DNA from: Candidatus Sulfotelmatobacter sp.
Lineage (GTDB): Bacteria > Vulcanimicrobiota > Vulcanimicrobiia > Vulcanimicrobiales > Vulcanimicrobiaceae
Assembly (NCBI GenBank): GCA_035504415.1
Contig: DATJRY010000011.1
Span: forward strand, 372,001-436,000
Direction of reading: 5' to 3'
DNA length: 64,000 bases
The notes beneath the pieces are model-generated. The model was not told where the DNA came from. It saw nothing but the letters and a program-made list of their open reading frames with translations, and searched no databases. The position numbers and the translations under genes are program-made. Positions 45,377 through 54,685 of this stretch are shown piece after piece. Position 1 is the first letter of the stretch. Every line of letters starts with the position of its first letter.

Positions 45377-45955
45377 ATGACCCTGCGTTTCGCCGCCCTG
45401 ACGCTGGCCGCCGCGCTCGTGACCGGTACCGCCGCGAGCGCGATGACCTTGCGCCCCGCCCGGCCCCCGGCCGGGAATGCCACCCTGACGGTGACCAGCG
45501 CCGACTTCACGAACGGTGCGCCGCTGCCGCTGTGGACCGGTTTCAAGGCATGCGGCGGCCAGAACGTCTCGCCCGCGCTGCACTGGACGAAGGGGCCGGC
45601 CAAGACCAAGAGCTACGTGGTCACGATTTTCGATCCCGACGCGCCGACCGGCGTCGGCTTCTGGCACTGGACGCTCTTCGACGTCCCCGCGAGCGTGACG
45701 TCGCTCCCGAAGAACTATGGTGCACACGTGATGCCGCCGGCGACGGCGGGCTACACCGACTACGGTCTGAGCGGCTACCAGGGTCCCTGTCCGCCCAACG
45801 GCGATCCGCCGCACCACTACCACATCACCGTGTCCGCGCTCGACGTCGCGACGATTCCCGGCGGCGGGCCCGGCACGACCGGCGCGGTGCTTTCGTTCGG
45901 CACGCCCGAGCACGTCATCGCCCGCGGCGAAATCGTCGGCACCTACAAGCGCTGA
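45377..45955 (+). CDS. PEBP family protein (YbhB/YbcL-like), secreted
   Basis: A 192-residue phosphatidylethanolamine-binding-protein-like protein. An N-terminal signal peptide ends at TAASAMT, then the bacterial PEBP core: QNVSPALHWTKGPAKTKSY, VVTIFDPDAPTGVGFWHW, GYQGPCPPNGDPPHHYH and a C-terminal EHVIARGEIVGTYKR. AGGAGGT precedes the ATG by 6 bases. Role unknown; family members bind phospholipids or small anions. Confidence 0.92.
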   Translation: MTLRFAALTLAAALVTGTAASAMTLRPARPPAGNATLTVTSADFTNGAPLPLWTGFKACGGQNVSPALHWTKGPAKTKSYVVTIFDPDAPTGVGFWHWTLFDVPASVTSLPKNYGAHVMPPATAGYTDYGLSGYQGPCPPNGDPPHHYHITVSALDVATIPGGGPGTTGAVLSFGTPEHVIARGEIVGTYKR

Positions 45956-45962
45956 CGCTCCC

Positions 45963-46637
45963 CTACGGGGCTTTGAACAGGTTGGTATTCGTCGCGTTGC
46001 GGACGTCGACGCCCCACGTCCCGTCGGTGTACTGACCGGCGTACGTCCGCACGTTCAGGCTCGGATCGCGCATGTTCAGGAAGGCGCCCTGATCGTCGGC
46101 GGAGAGGTAGCCGACCGCGTCGCCGTGCGTATTGCGCACGTCGAACTCCGGTAAGCCTTTGTCGCCGATGAAGAGCGAGGCTTGCGCGACGCCCTGCGCG
46201 TTGGAGAGGTGGATCGTCGGGTCGGCGCCGCTGGCCAGATAGACGTCGGTGCGAACGACGTGCGCCGCATCGAACTGGCGCAATCCGGGCGCACCGTTGT
46301 CGTACAAGAACAAGCTCTCGCGCTGGTGCCCGTTCGCGTCGGCCTCGGACACATACGGGCTGCCGGTCGTGTCGAGTCCCGCGTAGAGCTGCGCCACGCC
46401 GGCCGCGCTCCGCACGGTCAGCCCGGCGCCGTCGAGCAGCGCGCTCGTCCCGTCCGCGCCGCGGACGCCGAGCGAGCTGGGCGCGAGCGACGCGGGCGGC
46501 GGCGGCGCCTGTGCGGTCGCGAGCGCGACCACCAGCGCGCCCAGCGCGAGGACACGGTCGCGCCGCGCACGGCGCTCGAGCCGCTCGATCCGGGCGAGCA
46601 GCACCGGGTCGTCGAGCTCGGCGTGCGGCGCGTTCAC
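45963..46637 (-). CDS. Membrane-anchored beta-repeat protein, paralogue 2
   Basis: A 224-residue protein: an N-terminal basic helix (ARIERLERRARRDR), one hydrophobic span (VLALGALVVALATAQA), then an extracytoplasmic domain of short repeats such as GVAQASLFIGDKGLPEFDV and GAFLNMRDPSLNVRTY. GTG 46637 forms a GTGA with the upstream stop and has GGAAGG 4 bases before it. It shares its layout and segments (LRQFD, DVRxATNT, ending KAP) with the upstream gene, so the two arose by duplication. Not recognised. Confidence 0.75.
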   Translation of the reverse strand: MNAPHAELDDPVLLARIERLERRARRDRVLALGALVVALATAQAPPPPASLAPSSLGVRGADGTSALLDGAGLTVRSAAGVAQLYAGLDTTGSPYVSEADANGHQRESLFLYDNGAPGLRQFDAAHVVRTDVYLASGADPTIHLSNAQGVAQASLFIGDKGLPEFDVRNTHGDAVGYLSADDQGAFLNMRDPSLNVRTYAGQYTDGTWGVDVRNATNTNLFKAP

Positions 46638-47296
46638 GGCGCCTTCCACAGCACGGTGTTCGACGCGGTGCGGACGTCCATGCCGATTGTGCCGTTGGCG
46701 AAGCCGCCGATGTTCACGCGGCTCTGGCCGTTGGCGTCGTTCATCACCAGGAACGGAAACTGATCGTCGGTGGCGAGATACGCGCGCAGCCTCTCGTCGG
46801 AACCGTAGAGTCCGAGTTGCGGACGGCCGCTGGCGCCGATGAAGAATGCGCCGCGCAGCTTCTCGTTGGGGTCGAGCAGCTGGACCTCGGGGTTACTGGC
46901 CTCGGTCAATCGCACTTCCAAACGGCGCTTGCTGTTGGAGTCGAACTGGCGCAGCGTCGGATTGCTGCCGGCGAACAGGTACATCGACTCGCGCAACGTC
47001 CCGCCGGCGTCGCGCAGGTCGACCGACGGCCGCCCCTGATCGTCGAGGCCGACCACCATGCGAAGGCGATGCTGCGCGTCGCTGACGGTGATTCCGGTCG
47101 CGGACAACGTCGTCGATTGTCCCCCGGCGTTAGTCACCGTGATCGGTGTCGTGGAGACTTGCGGTCCAGACGACGAGGGCGCCTGCGCCGTCAGCATCGC
47201 GAGCACGACGACGCCCAGTACGACCGCGCGATCGCGCCGGCTGCCGCGCTCCAGGCGCGTGACACGTGCGTGCAAGGTCTCGGAAAACGGAGCCAT
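46634..47296 (-). CDS. Membrane-anchored beta-repeat protein, paralogue 1
   Basis: A 220-residue paralogue of the downstream gene: basic N-terminal helix (RVTRLERGSRRDRAV), hydrophobic span (VVLGVVVLAMLTAQA), then a repeat domain with RPSVDLRDAGGTLRESMYL, LRGAFFIGASGRPQLGLYG and LRAYLATDDQFPFLVMND. GGAGGTG lies 6 bases before the ATG. The repeat of about 30 residues alternating small polar and acidic loops suggests a beta-solenoid-like rod. The two probably form a pair at the membrane. Confidence 0.75.
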   Translation of the reverse strand: MAPFSETLHARVTRLERGSRRDRAVVLGVVVLAMLTAQAPSSSGPQVSTTPITVTNAGGQSTTLSATGITVSDAQHRLRMVVGLDDQGRPSVDLRDAGGTLRESMYLFAGSNPTLRQFDSNSKRRLEVRLTEASNPEVQLLDPNEKLRGAFFIGASGRPQLGLYGSDERLRAYLATDDQFPFLVMNDANGQSRVNIGGFANGTIGMDVRTASNTVLWKAP

Positions 47297-47389
47297 GTGA
47301 GCACCTCCGATCCCGCCGAGCGGGGGCTCGCACGATTCTCGGTCCGCACCAGTCGCCCCTCGTCTGCGAGGTGTGCCGGCCCAGCGCGC

Positions 47390-48193
47390 TCACATGTGCA
47401 TCGGGTTGCCGATGTCTTTCGCGTCCATCGACTCGATGTGCGCGAGCGTCACCGTCCAATCCTCAGCCGTGATCCCGAGCTGACCACGGAACGGGTACTG
47501 CAGCTCGAAGATCATCGCGAACAGCGTCACGATGATGACCGCGATGCACGACGTCATGGTGACGTGCACGCGCCGGTTGTCGACCCCGAACAGGTAGCTG
47601 AAGATGATCACGACGCTCGCGCCGACGAACAGGACCACCCACTCAAACCAGCTCACGCCGGAGCGATTGCCGGCCAGCCGCCGCAAGCGCGCGTCGTGGA
47701 TGTCGGTCAGCGTGCGGATCGTGATCAGCTGCGCGTTGGTTTGCGCGGGGTTCACCGGTATGTACGTGCCGGCGCTGTCGATGGCGTCCATCAGCAGCTC
47801 GTCGCCGCGCGGGCTGAAGCCGCCGGTCCGCATCAGCGGCCACTCCTCGTTCTTCATGAGCATGGCGTACTGCATCATGTCCGACCGCAGCCGGGTGCGC
47901 ACCGAGGGCGGATAGCCGACGGCGCTATGCCAGACGTCGGTGACGGCCGACGCTTCCAGCGCCAGCCGCTCGCGGGTCTCGTCGTACTGCTGCCACACCA
48001 CCACGGTCACGAAGCCGAGCACGACGGCGTAGACCATGCCCGCGACCGCGATCAGAAAGCCGGCGACTTCGTTGTGGGGCAGGAACGACTCGGCTTTGAA
48101 GCGGCGGTGAACGATCACCAGGCCCCCGCCGGCAATACCGATCGCGAGCGCGATCGCAACGGCGAGCACCACGATGGCGGGGATCTCGTACAC
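47390..48193 (-). CDS. DUF4239 (bestrophin-like) membrane protein
   Basis: A 267-residue protein with two N-terminal spans (IPAIVVLAVAIALAIGIAGGGLVIV; GFLIAVAGMVYAVVLGFVTVV) and two C-terminal spans (WVVLFVGASVVIIFSYLFGV; IAVIIVTLFAMIFEL), with the DUF4239 pattern VVVWQQYDETRERLALEASAV. GTG 48193 starts 3 bases after the glmU stop. The function of DUF4239 is unknown; weak resemblance to bestrophin channels is noted in the family name only. Confidence 0.8.
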   Translation of the reverse strand: MYEIPAIVVLAVAIALAIGIAGGGLVIVHRRFKAESFLPHNEVAGFLIAVAGMVYAVVLGFVTVVVWQQYDETRERLALEASAVTDVWHSAVGYPPSVRTRLRSDMMQYAMLMKNEEWPLMRTGGFSPRGDELLMDAIDSAGTYIPVNPAQTNAQLITIRTLTDIHDARLRRLAGNRSGVSWFEWVVLFVGASVVIIFSYLFGVDNRRVHVTMTSCIAVIIVTLFAMIFELQYPFRGQLGITAEDWTVTLAHIESMDAKDIGNPMHM

Positions 48194-48196
48194 GAA

Positions 48197-49546
48197 CTAA
48201 GCCTCCGCGGGATTCTTTCGTATGGATCGCGCCGGGTTGCCGACCTGTTTGTCGCCGGCGGGGACGTCGCGAATGACGACGGCGCCCGCCCCCGTCAGCG
48301 CGCCGTCGCCGATCGTGATCGGCGCCACCAGGGAGTTGTTGGTGCCGATGAAGACGTCCTTGCCGATCTCGGTGCGGTGCTTGCGCACGCCGTCGTAGTT
48401 GCAGGTGATCGCGCCGGCGGCGAAGTTGGTGCGATCGCCGACGCTGGCATCGCCGATGTAGGCCAGGTGGTTGGCCTTGACCTCGTCGCCCAGCACGGCG
48501 TTCTTCAGCTCGACGTAGTCGCCGATGCGCACGCTCGCGCCGACCCGCGAGCCTCCGCGCAGGTGGGCGAACGGTCCGATGCGGGTCCCGGCGCCGACCT
48601 CGGAGTCGAGGATGATGCTCTCGGTGACGATCACGTCGTCGGCCAGGATCGCGTTGCCGAGCCGGCAGTTCGGACCGATCGCGCAGTTCGCGCCGATGCG
48701 CGTTCGCCCGCCGATGGCGGTGTTCGGGTAGACGACGGTGTCGGGCCCGATCGTCACCTCGGGCGCGAGGTAGGTCGTCGCCGGGTCGACGATCGTCACG
48801 CCCGCGCGCATCTGCGCCTCGCACAGCCGCTGGTTGATGACGGCCCGCGCCGCGGCCAGCTCAACCCGGTCGTTGACGCCCAGCACGCTGCGGTAGTCGG
48901 CCGCCGGCACGGGCACGACGCGGTTGCCGGCCGCGATCAGCAGCTCGACGGTGTCGGTCAGGTAATACTCGCCCTGCGCGTTGCTCGCCCCGATCCGTCC
49001 GATCGTCTCGCGCAGCGCGCCCTCGTCGTAGGCGTACAGGCCGGCGTTCATCTCGTCGAGCGCCAACTGCGCGGGGGTGCAGTCCTTGGCTTCGACGATG
49101 CGCGCGACCGCGTTCCCCGCGCGCACGATGCGCCCGAAGCTCGAGGGCAGCGGCATGCGCGCGGTGACCAGCGCCAGCGCGGTCCCGGCGTCGGCGTCCA
49201 GCGCGGTCTGCACGTCCTCGACGATCGCGGCGTCGATCGACGGCATGTCGCCGTAGGCCACCACCAGCGCTCCCTCGCGCGGCTCGAGTGCGTCGAGCGC
49301 GGTGCGCACCGCGTGCCCGGTGCCAAGCTGCTCGGCCTGCTCGACGACCTGCACGCCGAAGCCGCTCAGGTGCGGCGCCAGCTCGGGATTCGCCACGACG
49401 ACGATCTCGTCGACGCGCGCCGCGCGCAGCGCTTCGAGCACCCACCACAGCATCGGCCGGCCGCACACCTCGTGCAGCACCTTCGGCCGGGAGGACTTCA
49501 TGCGCGTCCCCTTGCCGGCCGCCAGGACGATCGCCCGCGTGCTCAT
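48197..49546 (-). CDS. glmU: GlmU, UDP-GlcNAc synthesis bifunctional enzyme
   Basis: A 449-residue enzyme making UDP-N-acetylglucosamine for peptidoglycan. The N-terminal pyrophosphorylase has LAAGKGTRMKS, SRPKVLHEVCGRPM, QLGTGHAV and AYGDMP. The C-terminal left-handed beta-helix acetyltransferase has FAHLRGGSRVGASVRIGDY, VKANHLAYIGDASVG and ITCNYDGVRKHRTEIG. ATG 49546 forms an ATGA with the gltX stop. The length is normal. Co-transcription with gltX and mutase genes is unusual. Confidence 0.98.
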   Translation of the reverse strand: MSTRAIVLAAGKGTRMKSSRPKVLHEVCGRPMLWWVLEALRAARVDEIVVVANPELAPHLSGFGVQVVEQAEQLGTGHAVRTALDALEPREGALVVAYGDMPSIDAAIVEDVQTALDADAGTALALVTARMPLPSSFGRIVRAGNAVARIVEAKDCTPAQLALDEMNAGLYAYDEGALRETIGRIGASNAQGEYYLTDTVELLIAAGNRVVPVPAADYRSVLGVNDRVELAAARAVINQRLCEAQMRAGVTIVDPATTYLAPEVTIGPDTVVYPNTAIGGRTRIGANCAIGPNCRLGNAILADDVIVTESIILDSEVGAGTRIGPFAHLRGGSRVGASVRIGDYVELKNAVLGDEVKANHLAYIGDASVGDRTNFAAGAITCNYDGVRKHRTEIGKDVFIGTNNSLVAPITIGDGALTGAGAVVIRDVPAGDKQVGNPARSIRKNPAEA

Positions 49547-51057
49547 CCGTCGATCTCCGGTTTCGGTTCGGGCGTCTTCTGCCACTCTTTCTGTTCCTTG
49601 GCGCTCACGCCGCCCAGCGCGTCGAGCGCGACGCGAAACCGCTCGCGGCACAGATCGCGCCCGAGCAGCTCCATCGAGTCGAACAGCGGCAACGAGGTCG
49701 GGCTGCCGCTCATCGCGACGTAGTAGACGCGCGCGAGGTCGCGGAACTTGCGCCCCAGCGTGTCCGAGACACCCTTGAGCACCGCCTCGATCGACGTCTT
49801 GTCGAAGGTGCGCGCGAGGTCGAGCCGCCACATCGCCAGCGCCAGCGCGCGTCGCAGGTCGTCGCCCTCGACCTTGGCGCCGGCGAACGACTCCTTCGTC
49901 ACCGGGAGCCGACCGGCGAACAAGAACGCGGCCAGCAGACCGATGTCGCTCAGGCGTTCCATGCGCGAGCCGGCCAGCGCCGCGATGGTCAGCACGCGGT
50001 CCTCGCCGAAGCCCCACTCGCGCAGGCGCTCCACCAGCTGCGCGGGCGTGAGCTCGCGCAGATAACGCCCGTTGAGCCAGTCGAGCTTGGCGACGTCGAA
50101 GACCGGACCGCCCAGCGAGATGTGCTCGACGCCGAAGCGCTCGCGCCAGAGGGTGTCGAGATCGAACATCTCCTGGCCTTCGACCGACGAGGAGATCAGC
50201 AGTCCGAGAAAGTTCAGCAGCGCCTCGGGCAAGTAGCCCATCTGCCGGTAGAAGAGGATACCGGTGGGGTTCTTGCGTTTGCTCAGCTTCGAGCGGTCGG
50301 GGTTGCGCAGCAGCGGGACGTGCAGCAGCTGCGGCGCTTCCCAGCCGAAGTACTGATACAGCAGCAGGTGCTTGGGCGCGGACGAGATCCACTCTTCGCC
50401 GCGGATGACGTGCGTGATCTCCATGAGGTGATCGTCGACGACGTTGGCGAGATGATAGGTCGGCAGACCGTCGCTCTTGAGCAGCACCTGCATGTCGACC
50501 GTCGCCCAGTGGATCTCGATCTCGCCGCGCAGCAGGTCGTGCACGACGCACACGCCGTCGCGCGGCACGACCATCCGCACCACGAACGGCTCGCCGGCGC
50601 TCGCGCGCGCCAGCGACTCCTCGGCCGGGATGAACTGGCAGTGCCCGTCGTAGTGCTGCGGAATCCCGGCCGCACGCTGCGCCGCGCGCAGCTCCTCGAG
50701 CCGCGCCGGCGTGCAGAAGCAGCGGAACGCGTGACCGTTCTCCAGCAGCTCGTCGGCGTATTTCCGGTAGATCGCGGACCGTTCGCTCTGGCGGTACGGC
50801 CCGAACGGGCCGCCGACGTCGGGACCTTCGTCCCAGCTCAGGCCGGTCCAGCGCAGCGCTTCGAGGATCGCGCGCTCCGACTCCGGCGTCGAACGAGCCT
50901 GATCGGTGTCCTCGATGCGCAGGATGAACTGCCCGCCGTTCTTCCGCGCGAACGCATAGTTCACCAGAGCAACGTATGCCGTTCCCACGTGCGGATCGCC
51001 CGTAGGAGAAGGCGCGACGCGCGTGCGGACGCGGCGCGCCAAAGTGGTCCCGCTCAC
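49543..51057 (-). CDS. gltX: Glutamyl-tRNA synthetase
   Basis: A 504-residue class I synthetase charging tRNA-Glu. The HIGH-type motif is in VAPSPTGDPHVGTAYVAL, the KMSKS-type motif in RSKLSKRKNPTGI. LRIEDTDQARSTPESERAIL is the Glu-binding segment, and CFCTPARLEELRAAQ with HYDGHC carries the zinc-knot Cys/His region. It begins 1 base after the icmB stop. Whether it also charges tRNA-Gln is not resolvable here. Confidence 0.97.
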   Translation of the reverse strand: MSGTTLARRVRTRVAPSPTGDPHVGTAYVALVNYAFARKNGGQFILRIEDTDQARSTPESERAILEALRWTGLSWDEGPDVGGPFGPYRQSERSAIYRKYADELLENGHAFRCFCTPARLEELRAAQRAAGIPQHYDGHCQFIPAEESLARASAGEPFVVRMVVPRDGVCVVHDLLRGEIEIHWATVDMQVLLKSDGLPTYHLANVVDDHLMEITHVIRGEEWISSAPKHLLLYQYFGWEAPQLLHVPLLRNPDRSKLSKRKNPTGILFYRQMGYLPEALLNFLGLLISSSVEGQEMFDLDTLWRERFGVEHISLGGPVFDVAKLDWLNGRYLRELTPAQLVERLREWGFGEDRVLTIAALAGSRMERLSDIGLLAAFLFAGRLPVTKESFAGAKVEGDDLRRALALAMWRLDLARTFDKTSIEAVLKGVSDTLGRKFRDLARVYYVAMSGSPTSLPLFDSMELLGRDLCRERFRVALDALGGVSAKEQKEWQKTPEPKPEIDG

Positions 51058-51058
51058 C

Positions 51059-51487
51059 TCAGCCGACCAGCTCTCTCCGCTTGCCGCACTCGCGTTCGAC
51101 GAAGGCGATGATCTCCGAGAGCGGAGCGCCGGGGGTGAAGATCTCGCGCACGCCCAGGCGTTTGAGCTCCGCCGCGTCGTCGGGCGGAATCGTCCCGCCG
51201 CCGAAAAAGACGATGTCGTCGGCGTTCTGCGCGCGCAGCTGCTCGACGACCAGCGGGAAGAGCGTCATGTGCGCGCCCGAGAGGATCGAGAGCCCGATGC
51301 CGTCGGCGTCTTCTTGGATCGCGGTCTGCACGATCTGCTCGGGCGTCTGGAACAGCCCGGTGTAGATCACTTCCATCCCGGCGTCGCGGAGCGCGCGCGC
51401 GATCACCTTCGCGCCGCGGTCGTGACCGTCGAGTCCGGCCTTCGCGACGATGACGCGCAGTGGTCGGGCGGGGGCGTTGGTTGCCAT
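51059..51487 (-). CDS. icmB: Coenzyme B12-binding small subunit of acyl-CoA mutase
   Basis: A 142-residue B12-binding domain: [19 protein letters not shown] holds the DxHxxG base-off motif (Asp-Gly-His-Asp-Arg-Gly), followed by [15 protein letters not shown] and [17 protein letters not shown]-type strands that wrap the nucleotide tail. The size matches free-standing IcmB (about 136) rather than the fused domain of one-chain mutases. It pairs with the large subunit 1 base upstream. Confidence 0.93.
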   Translation of the reverse strand: MATNAPARPLRVIVAKAGLDGHDRGAKVIARALRDAGMEVIYTGLFQTPEQIVQTAIQEDADGIGLSILSGAHMTLFPLVVEQLRAQNADDIVFFGGGTIPPDDAAELKRLGVREIFTPGAPLSEIIAFVERECGKRRELVG

Positions 51488-51488
51488 C

Positions 51489-53189
51489 TTAGAACTGGGT
51501 CGTCTCCGTGTAGCGGCCGAAGACCTCGACCATCGCGTCGACGATCTCGCCTTCGGTACAAACTGCGCGCACGCAGTCGATCAGATAGGGCATCACGTTG
51601 GCCTCGCCGCGGCACGCGCGCTTGAGCGCCGCCAGTGACGCGGCTGCCGCTGCGCCGTCGCGGTTGGCGCGCACGTCTTGCACCGAGCGCGCCTGTCCCT
51701 CCTCGATGTCGCGGCCGATCTTGAGCAGGTCCATGTCCTGCGCTTCCGCCGGCCGCTCGAAGGCGTTGACGCCGACGATGACGCGGTCGCCCGACTCGAT
51801 CGAGCGCTGGTAGCGATACGAGGCGTCGGCGATCTCGCGCTGCGGGTAGCCGGCCTCGACCGCCGGGACCATCCCGCCGAACTCCGCGATCCGCTCGAAG
51901 TACTCGAGCACCTGGCGCTCCATCTCGGCGGTCAGCGCTTCGACGTAGTACGAACCGCCCAGCGGGTCGACGACGTTGGTGACGTTCGTCTCGTACGCCA
52001 GCACCTGCTGGGTGCGCAGCGCGATCTCGACCGACTTCTCGGTGGGCAGCGCGAGGACTTCGTCCATCGAGTTGGTGTGCAGCGACTGCGTGCCGCCCAG
52101 CGCGGCCGCCATCGCCTCGAAGGCGACGCGCACGATGTTATTCTCGGGCTGCTGCGCGGTCGCGCTGCAGCCGGCGGTCTGGGTGTGGAAGCGCAGCTGC
52201 CACGAGCGCGGGTCCTTCGCGCCGTAGACGTCGCGCATGCGCCGCGCGTAGATGCGCCGCGCCGCGCGGAACTTCGCGATCTCTTCGAAGAAGTCGATGT
52301 GGCTGTTGAAGAAGAACGAGAGCCGCGGCGCGAACGCGTCGACGTCCATCCCGCGCGCCATCGCCGCCTCGACGTACGCGAACCCGTCGGCCAGCGTGAA
52401 GGCCAGCTCTTGGGCCGCCGTCGAGCCCGCCTCGCGAATGTGGTAGCCGCTGACCGAGATGGTGTTCCACTTGGGCATCTCGCGCGTGCAGAACTCCATC
52501 ATGTCGACGATGATGCGCACGTGCGGCCGCGGCGGAAAGATCCATTCCTTCTGCGCGATGTACTCTTTGAGGATGTCGGCCTGCAGGGTGCCGCCCAGCG
52601 CCGCGCGCGGGATACCCTTGTTCTCGGCGGTGACGATGTACTGCGCGAAGGCGATGGCGGCCGGACCGTTGATCGTCATCGAGGTCGTGATCGCGCCCAG
52701 GTCGATCCCGTCGAAGAGCGTCTCCATGTCGCGGATCGAGTCGATCGCGACGCCGCACTTGCCGACCTCGCCCAGCGCCTTGGGGCTGTCGGAGTCGTAA
52801 CCCATCAGGGTCGGCATGTCGAACGCGACCGAGAGCCCCATCTGCCCCTGCGCGAGCAGGAAGTGGTAGCGCTCGTTGGTCTGCTTGGCGTTGCCGAAGC
52901 CGGCGAACTGACGCATCGTCCACAGCCGCGAACGGTACATGGTCGGATGGATGCCGCGCGTGTACGGGAACTCGCCGGGGACGCCCAGGTCGCGCGCCAG
53001 ATCGAGGTCGGCGACGTCTTGCGGACCGTAGAGCGTCTTGAGCGGGACGTCCGAGATCGTCCGGTCGACCGCGCCCGAGCCCTTCTCGGTACGGGGCGGC
53101 GTGCGCGCCGCTTTGGCCTCCCAGCCCTCGACTTGTGCACGGTACTCCGGCGTCGGATCGGGCCCGAGGCCGGACGCGCGGTCAATCAT
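51489..53189 (-). CDS. icmA: Acyl-CoA mutase large subunit, isobutyryl-CoA mutase-like by active-site residues
   Basis: A 566-residue barrel subunit of a B12 mutase. The family is certain from [41 protein letters not shown] and [17 protein letters not shown]. By alignment to Propionibacterium MutB (offset +6), Tyr89 corresponds to Phe95 and Arg207 to Gln213, while His244 is His250. Phe/Gln is the pair known in isobutyryl-CoA mutase IcmA (Phe80/Gln198), also 566 residues, whereas methylmalonyl-CoA mutase needs Tyr/Arg. It therefore probably interconverts isobutyryl- and butyryl-CoA. ATG 53189 has AGGGTGG upstream. It precedes icmB. Confidence 0.88.
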   Translation of the reverse strand: MIDRASGLGPDPTPEYRAQVEGWEAKAARTPPRTEKGSGAVDRTISDVPLKTLYGPQDVADLDLARDLGVPGEFPYTRGIHPTMYRSRLWTMRQFAGFGNAKQTNERYHFLLAQGQMGLSVAFDMPTLMGYDSDSPKALGEVGKCGVAIDSIRDMETLFDGIDLGAITTSMTINGPAAIAFAQYIVTAENKGIPRAALGGTLQADILKEYIAQKEWIFPPRPHVRIIVDMMEFCTREMPKWNTISVSGYHIREAGSTAAQELAFTLADGFAYVEAAMARGMDVDAFAPRLSFFFNSHIDFFEEIAKFRAARRIYARRMRDVYGAKDPRSWQLRFHTQTAGCSATAQQPENNIVRVAFEAMAAALGGTQSLHTNSMDEVLALPTEKSVEIALRTQQVLAYETNVTNVVDPLGGSYYVEALTAEMERQVLEYFERIAEFGGMVPAVEAGYPQREIADASYRYQRSIESGDRVIVGVNAFERPAEAQDMDLLKIGRDIEEGQARSVQDVRANRDGAAAAASLAALKRACRGEANVMPYLIDCVRAVCTEGEIVDAMVEVFGRYTETTQF

Positions 53190-53212
53190 CTTGGCCACCC
53201 TTTGGTCTTCCC

Positions 53213-54664
53213 TCAGAGGCCGCCGCGCACCCGTGCCTTGGTCGCCGCCGTGTGCACGGCGGAGCGCAGCTCGGCCGGCAGCGCCGGCGCGCGCAGCGAG
53301 ACGTCCCAACGGTCTCCTGCCTCCTCGCCCGGCCCGACCAGCGCGACCAAACCGATCCGATCGCCGGCGGCGGCCAAGGTGGCCCCGATCCCCTGCGGTG
53401 CGCGCCCGAGCGGTACCACGGCGACGTCGGCGGCGTCCAGCTGCGCCGCCGCGTCGCCGGCCGAGCGGGCCGTCAGGACCGTGAATCCCAAGCGGACGAG
53501 CCGCCCGGCCAGTTCGGCCGGGTTCTCGTCGACGACCAGCACCGTGCGCTGCCCCGGCGCTTCGCGCGGGTCGTCGGCCAACGTCATCCGCAGCCAGCCC
53601 GCCTCGGCCACGCCCAGGCCGCCGGCGTGCCGCTGCGCGACGCGCCGCGCCAAGTGGACCGCCAGCGACCCGGCCGGGATCGGGATCGTCAACGCGCGCG
53701 GATCGCCCGAGAACACGATGGCCAGGCCGGTCGTGCCCGGCTCGGTGCGCGCATAGAGCCGCATCCCGGCCTCGCGGGCGCGTTCGTTCAGGCGCGTGAG
53801 CGCCAGCTCGAGCAGCAGCGCGTCGCCGACGACGCGCGCGGGGCCCCGGCTCTCGACCGGGATCGCGATGCGCCGCAGCAGCGCCGCGACGTCCAGCGCC
53901 GTCCACTGGGGCTCGGCGGCGCGGCGCTCGATCTTCCCCAACAGCTCGATGTCGTCGGCCAAGCCGCCGATGTGCTGGCCGCTGGCGCGCATGAGCGCCA
54001 GCGCTTCGCGCGCCTCGAGCGGGAAGCGGTCGTCCTCCTCCAACAGCCGGGCGAAGCCGACGATGCTGGTCACGGGACCGCGCAGCTCGCGCGCCAACCG
54101 CGCCACCAGCTCGGCCTCGGCGTGACGCGCCTCGAGGACCTCGACGCGATGCCGTTCCTGCTCGTCCTCGTCGACGCGCCGCAGCAGCTGCTTGCGCCGC
54201 TCCAGCTCGCCGACCGCGAGCTGCGCGATGCGGGGCAGCTGCGCGCGCTGCTCGGCCGTCAGCGACCGCGGCCGCACGTCGAACACGCTGAGCACGCCGA
54301 TGCGTTCGCGTTCGGGCGTCACCAACGCGACGCCGGCATAGAAACGAAAGCGGTGCTCGCGCACCAACGGATTGGCCGCCAGCTCCGGCTCCGCGTCCAG
54401 GTCGGCGATCTCGAGCACGTCCTCGCTGCGGATCACGCGCTCGGCGAAGGCCACCGCGCGCGCGACGGCCGGCGGGCGTGCGATCCCGAAGGTCGCTTTG
54501 ACGTCGGCGCGGTCGGCGTCGAGGAACGCCAGCACGGCGACCGGCGCGGCGCAACGGCTCGCCGCCAGCTCGGCCAGCATGTCGTAGACGAACTCGGCCT
54601 CGGTGTCGAGGATACGATACGCTTGGAGCGCGCGCAGACGCCGCTCTTCAGAGCCCGCGGACAC
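53213..54664 (-). CDS. GAF-domain protein with degenerate histidine-kinase and receiver domains
   Basis: A 483-residue soluble protein. Residues 20-150 are a GAF domain. Residues about 175-245 resemble a HisKA dimer helix, but the H-box (HELRTP in active kinases) reads ARELRGP, so the phospho-acceptor is Arg192. A weak ATPase-like part follows ([10 protein letters not shown], and [17 protein letters not shown] like a decayed G2 box). The C-terminus (373-480) looks like a receiver with VDEN (379-381) but Pro418 at the phospho-Asp site. It is likely a non-phosphorylating sensor or scaffold. GTG start at 54664. It lies between meaB and icmA. Confidence 0.72.
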   Translation of the reverse strand: MSAGSEERRLRALQAYRILDTEAEFVYDMLAELAASRCAAPVAVLAFLDADRADVKATFGIARPPAVARAVAFAERVIRSEDVLEIADLDAEPELAANPLVREHRFRFYAGVALVTPERERIGVLSVFDVRPRSLTAEQRAQLPRIAQLAVGELERRKQLLRRVDEDEQERHRVEVLEARHAEAELVARLARELRGPVTSIVGFARLLEEDDRFPLEAREALALMRASGQHIGGLADDIELLGKIERRAAEPQWTALDVAALLRRIAIPVESRGPARVVGDALLLELALTRLNERAREAGMRLYARTEPGTTGLAIVFSGDPRALTIPIPAGSLAVHLARRVAQRHAGGLGVAEAGWLRMTLADDPREAPGQRTVLVVDENPAELAGRLVRLGFTVLTARSAGDAAAQLDAADVAVVPLGRAPQGIGATLAAAGDRIGLVALVGPGEEAGDRWDVSLRAPALPAELRSAVHTAATKARVRGGL

Positions 54665-54685
54665 GGTCGGTACCGCTTTCGTTCG

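Noticed and set aside
51489-53189. Annotation as methylmalonyl-CoA mutase
   Set aside because: The Tyr89 and Arg207 positions are Phe95 and Gln213, which fits isobutyryl-CoA mutase better. The separate small subunit agrees.
52900-53215. A cobalamin riboswitch before the mutase genes
   Set aside because: The gap upstream of icmA is about 20 bases and holds no room for a riboswitch; no B12-box-like pattern was seen before meaB either.
51678-53756. A 692-residue plus-strand open frame
   Set aside because: It is antisense to icmA and the kinase-like gene, which have recognisable family motifs; its composition is typical of a GC-rich shadow.
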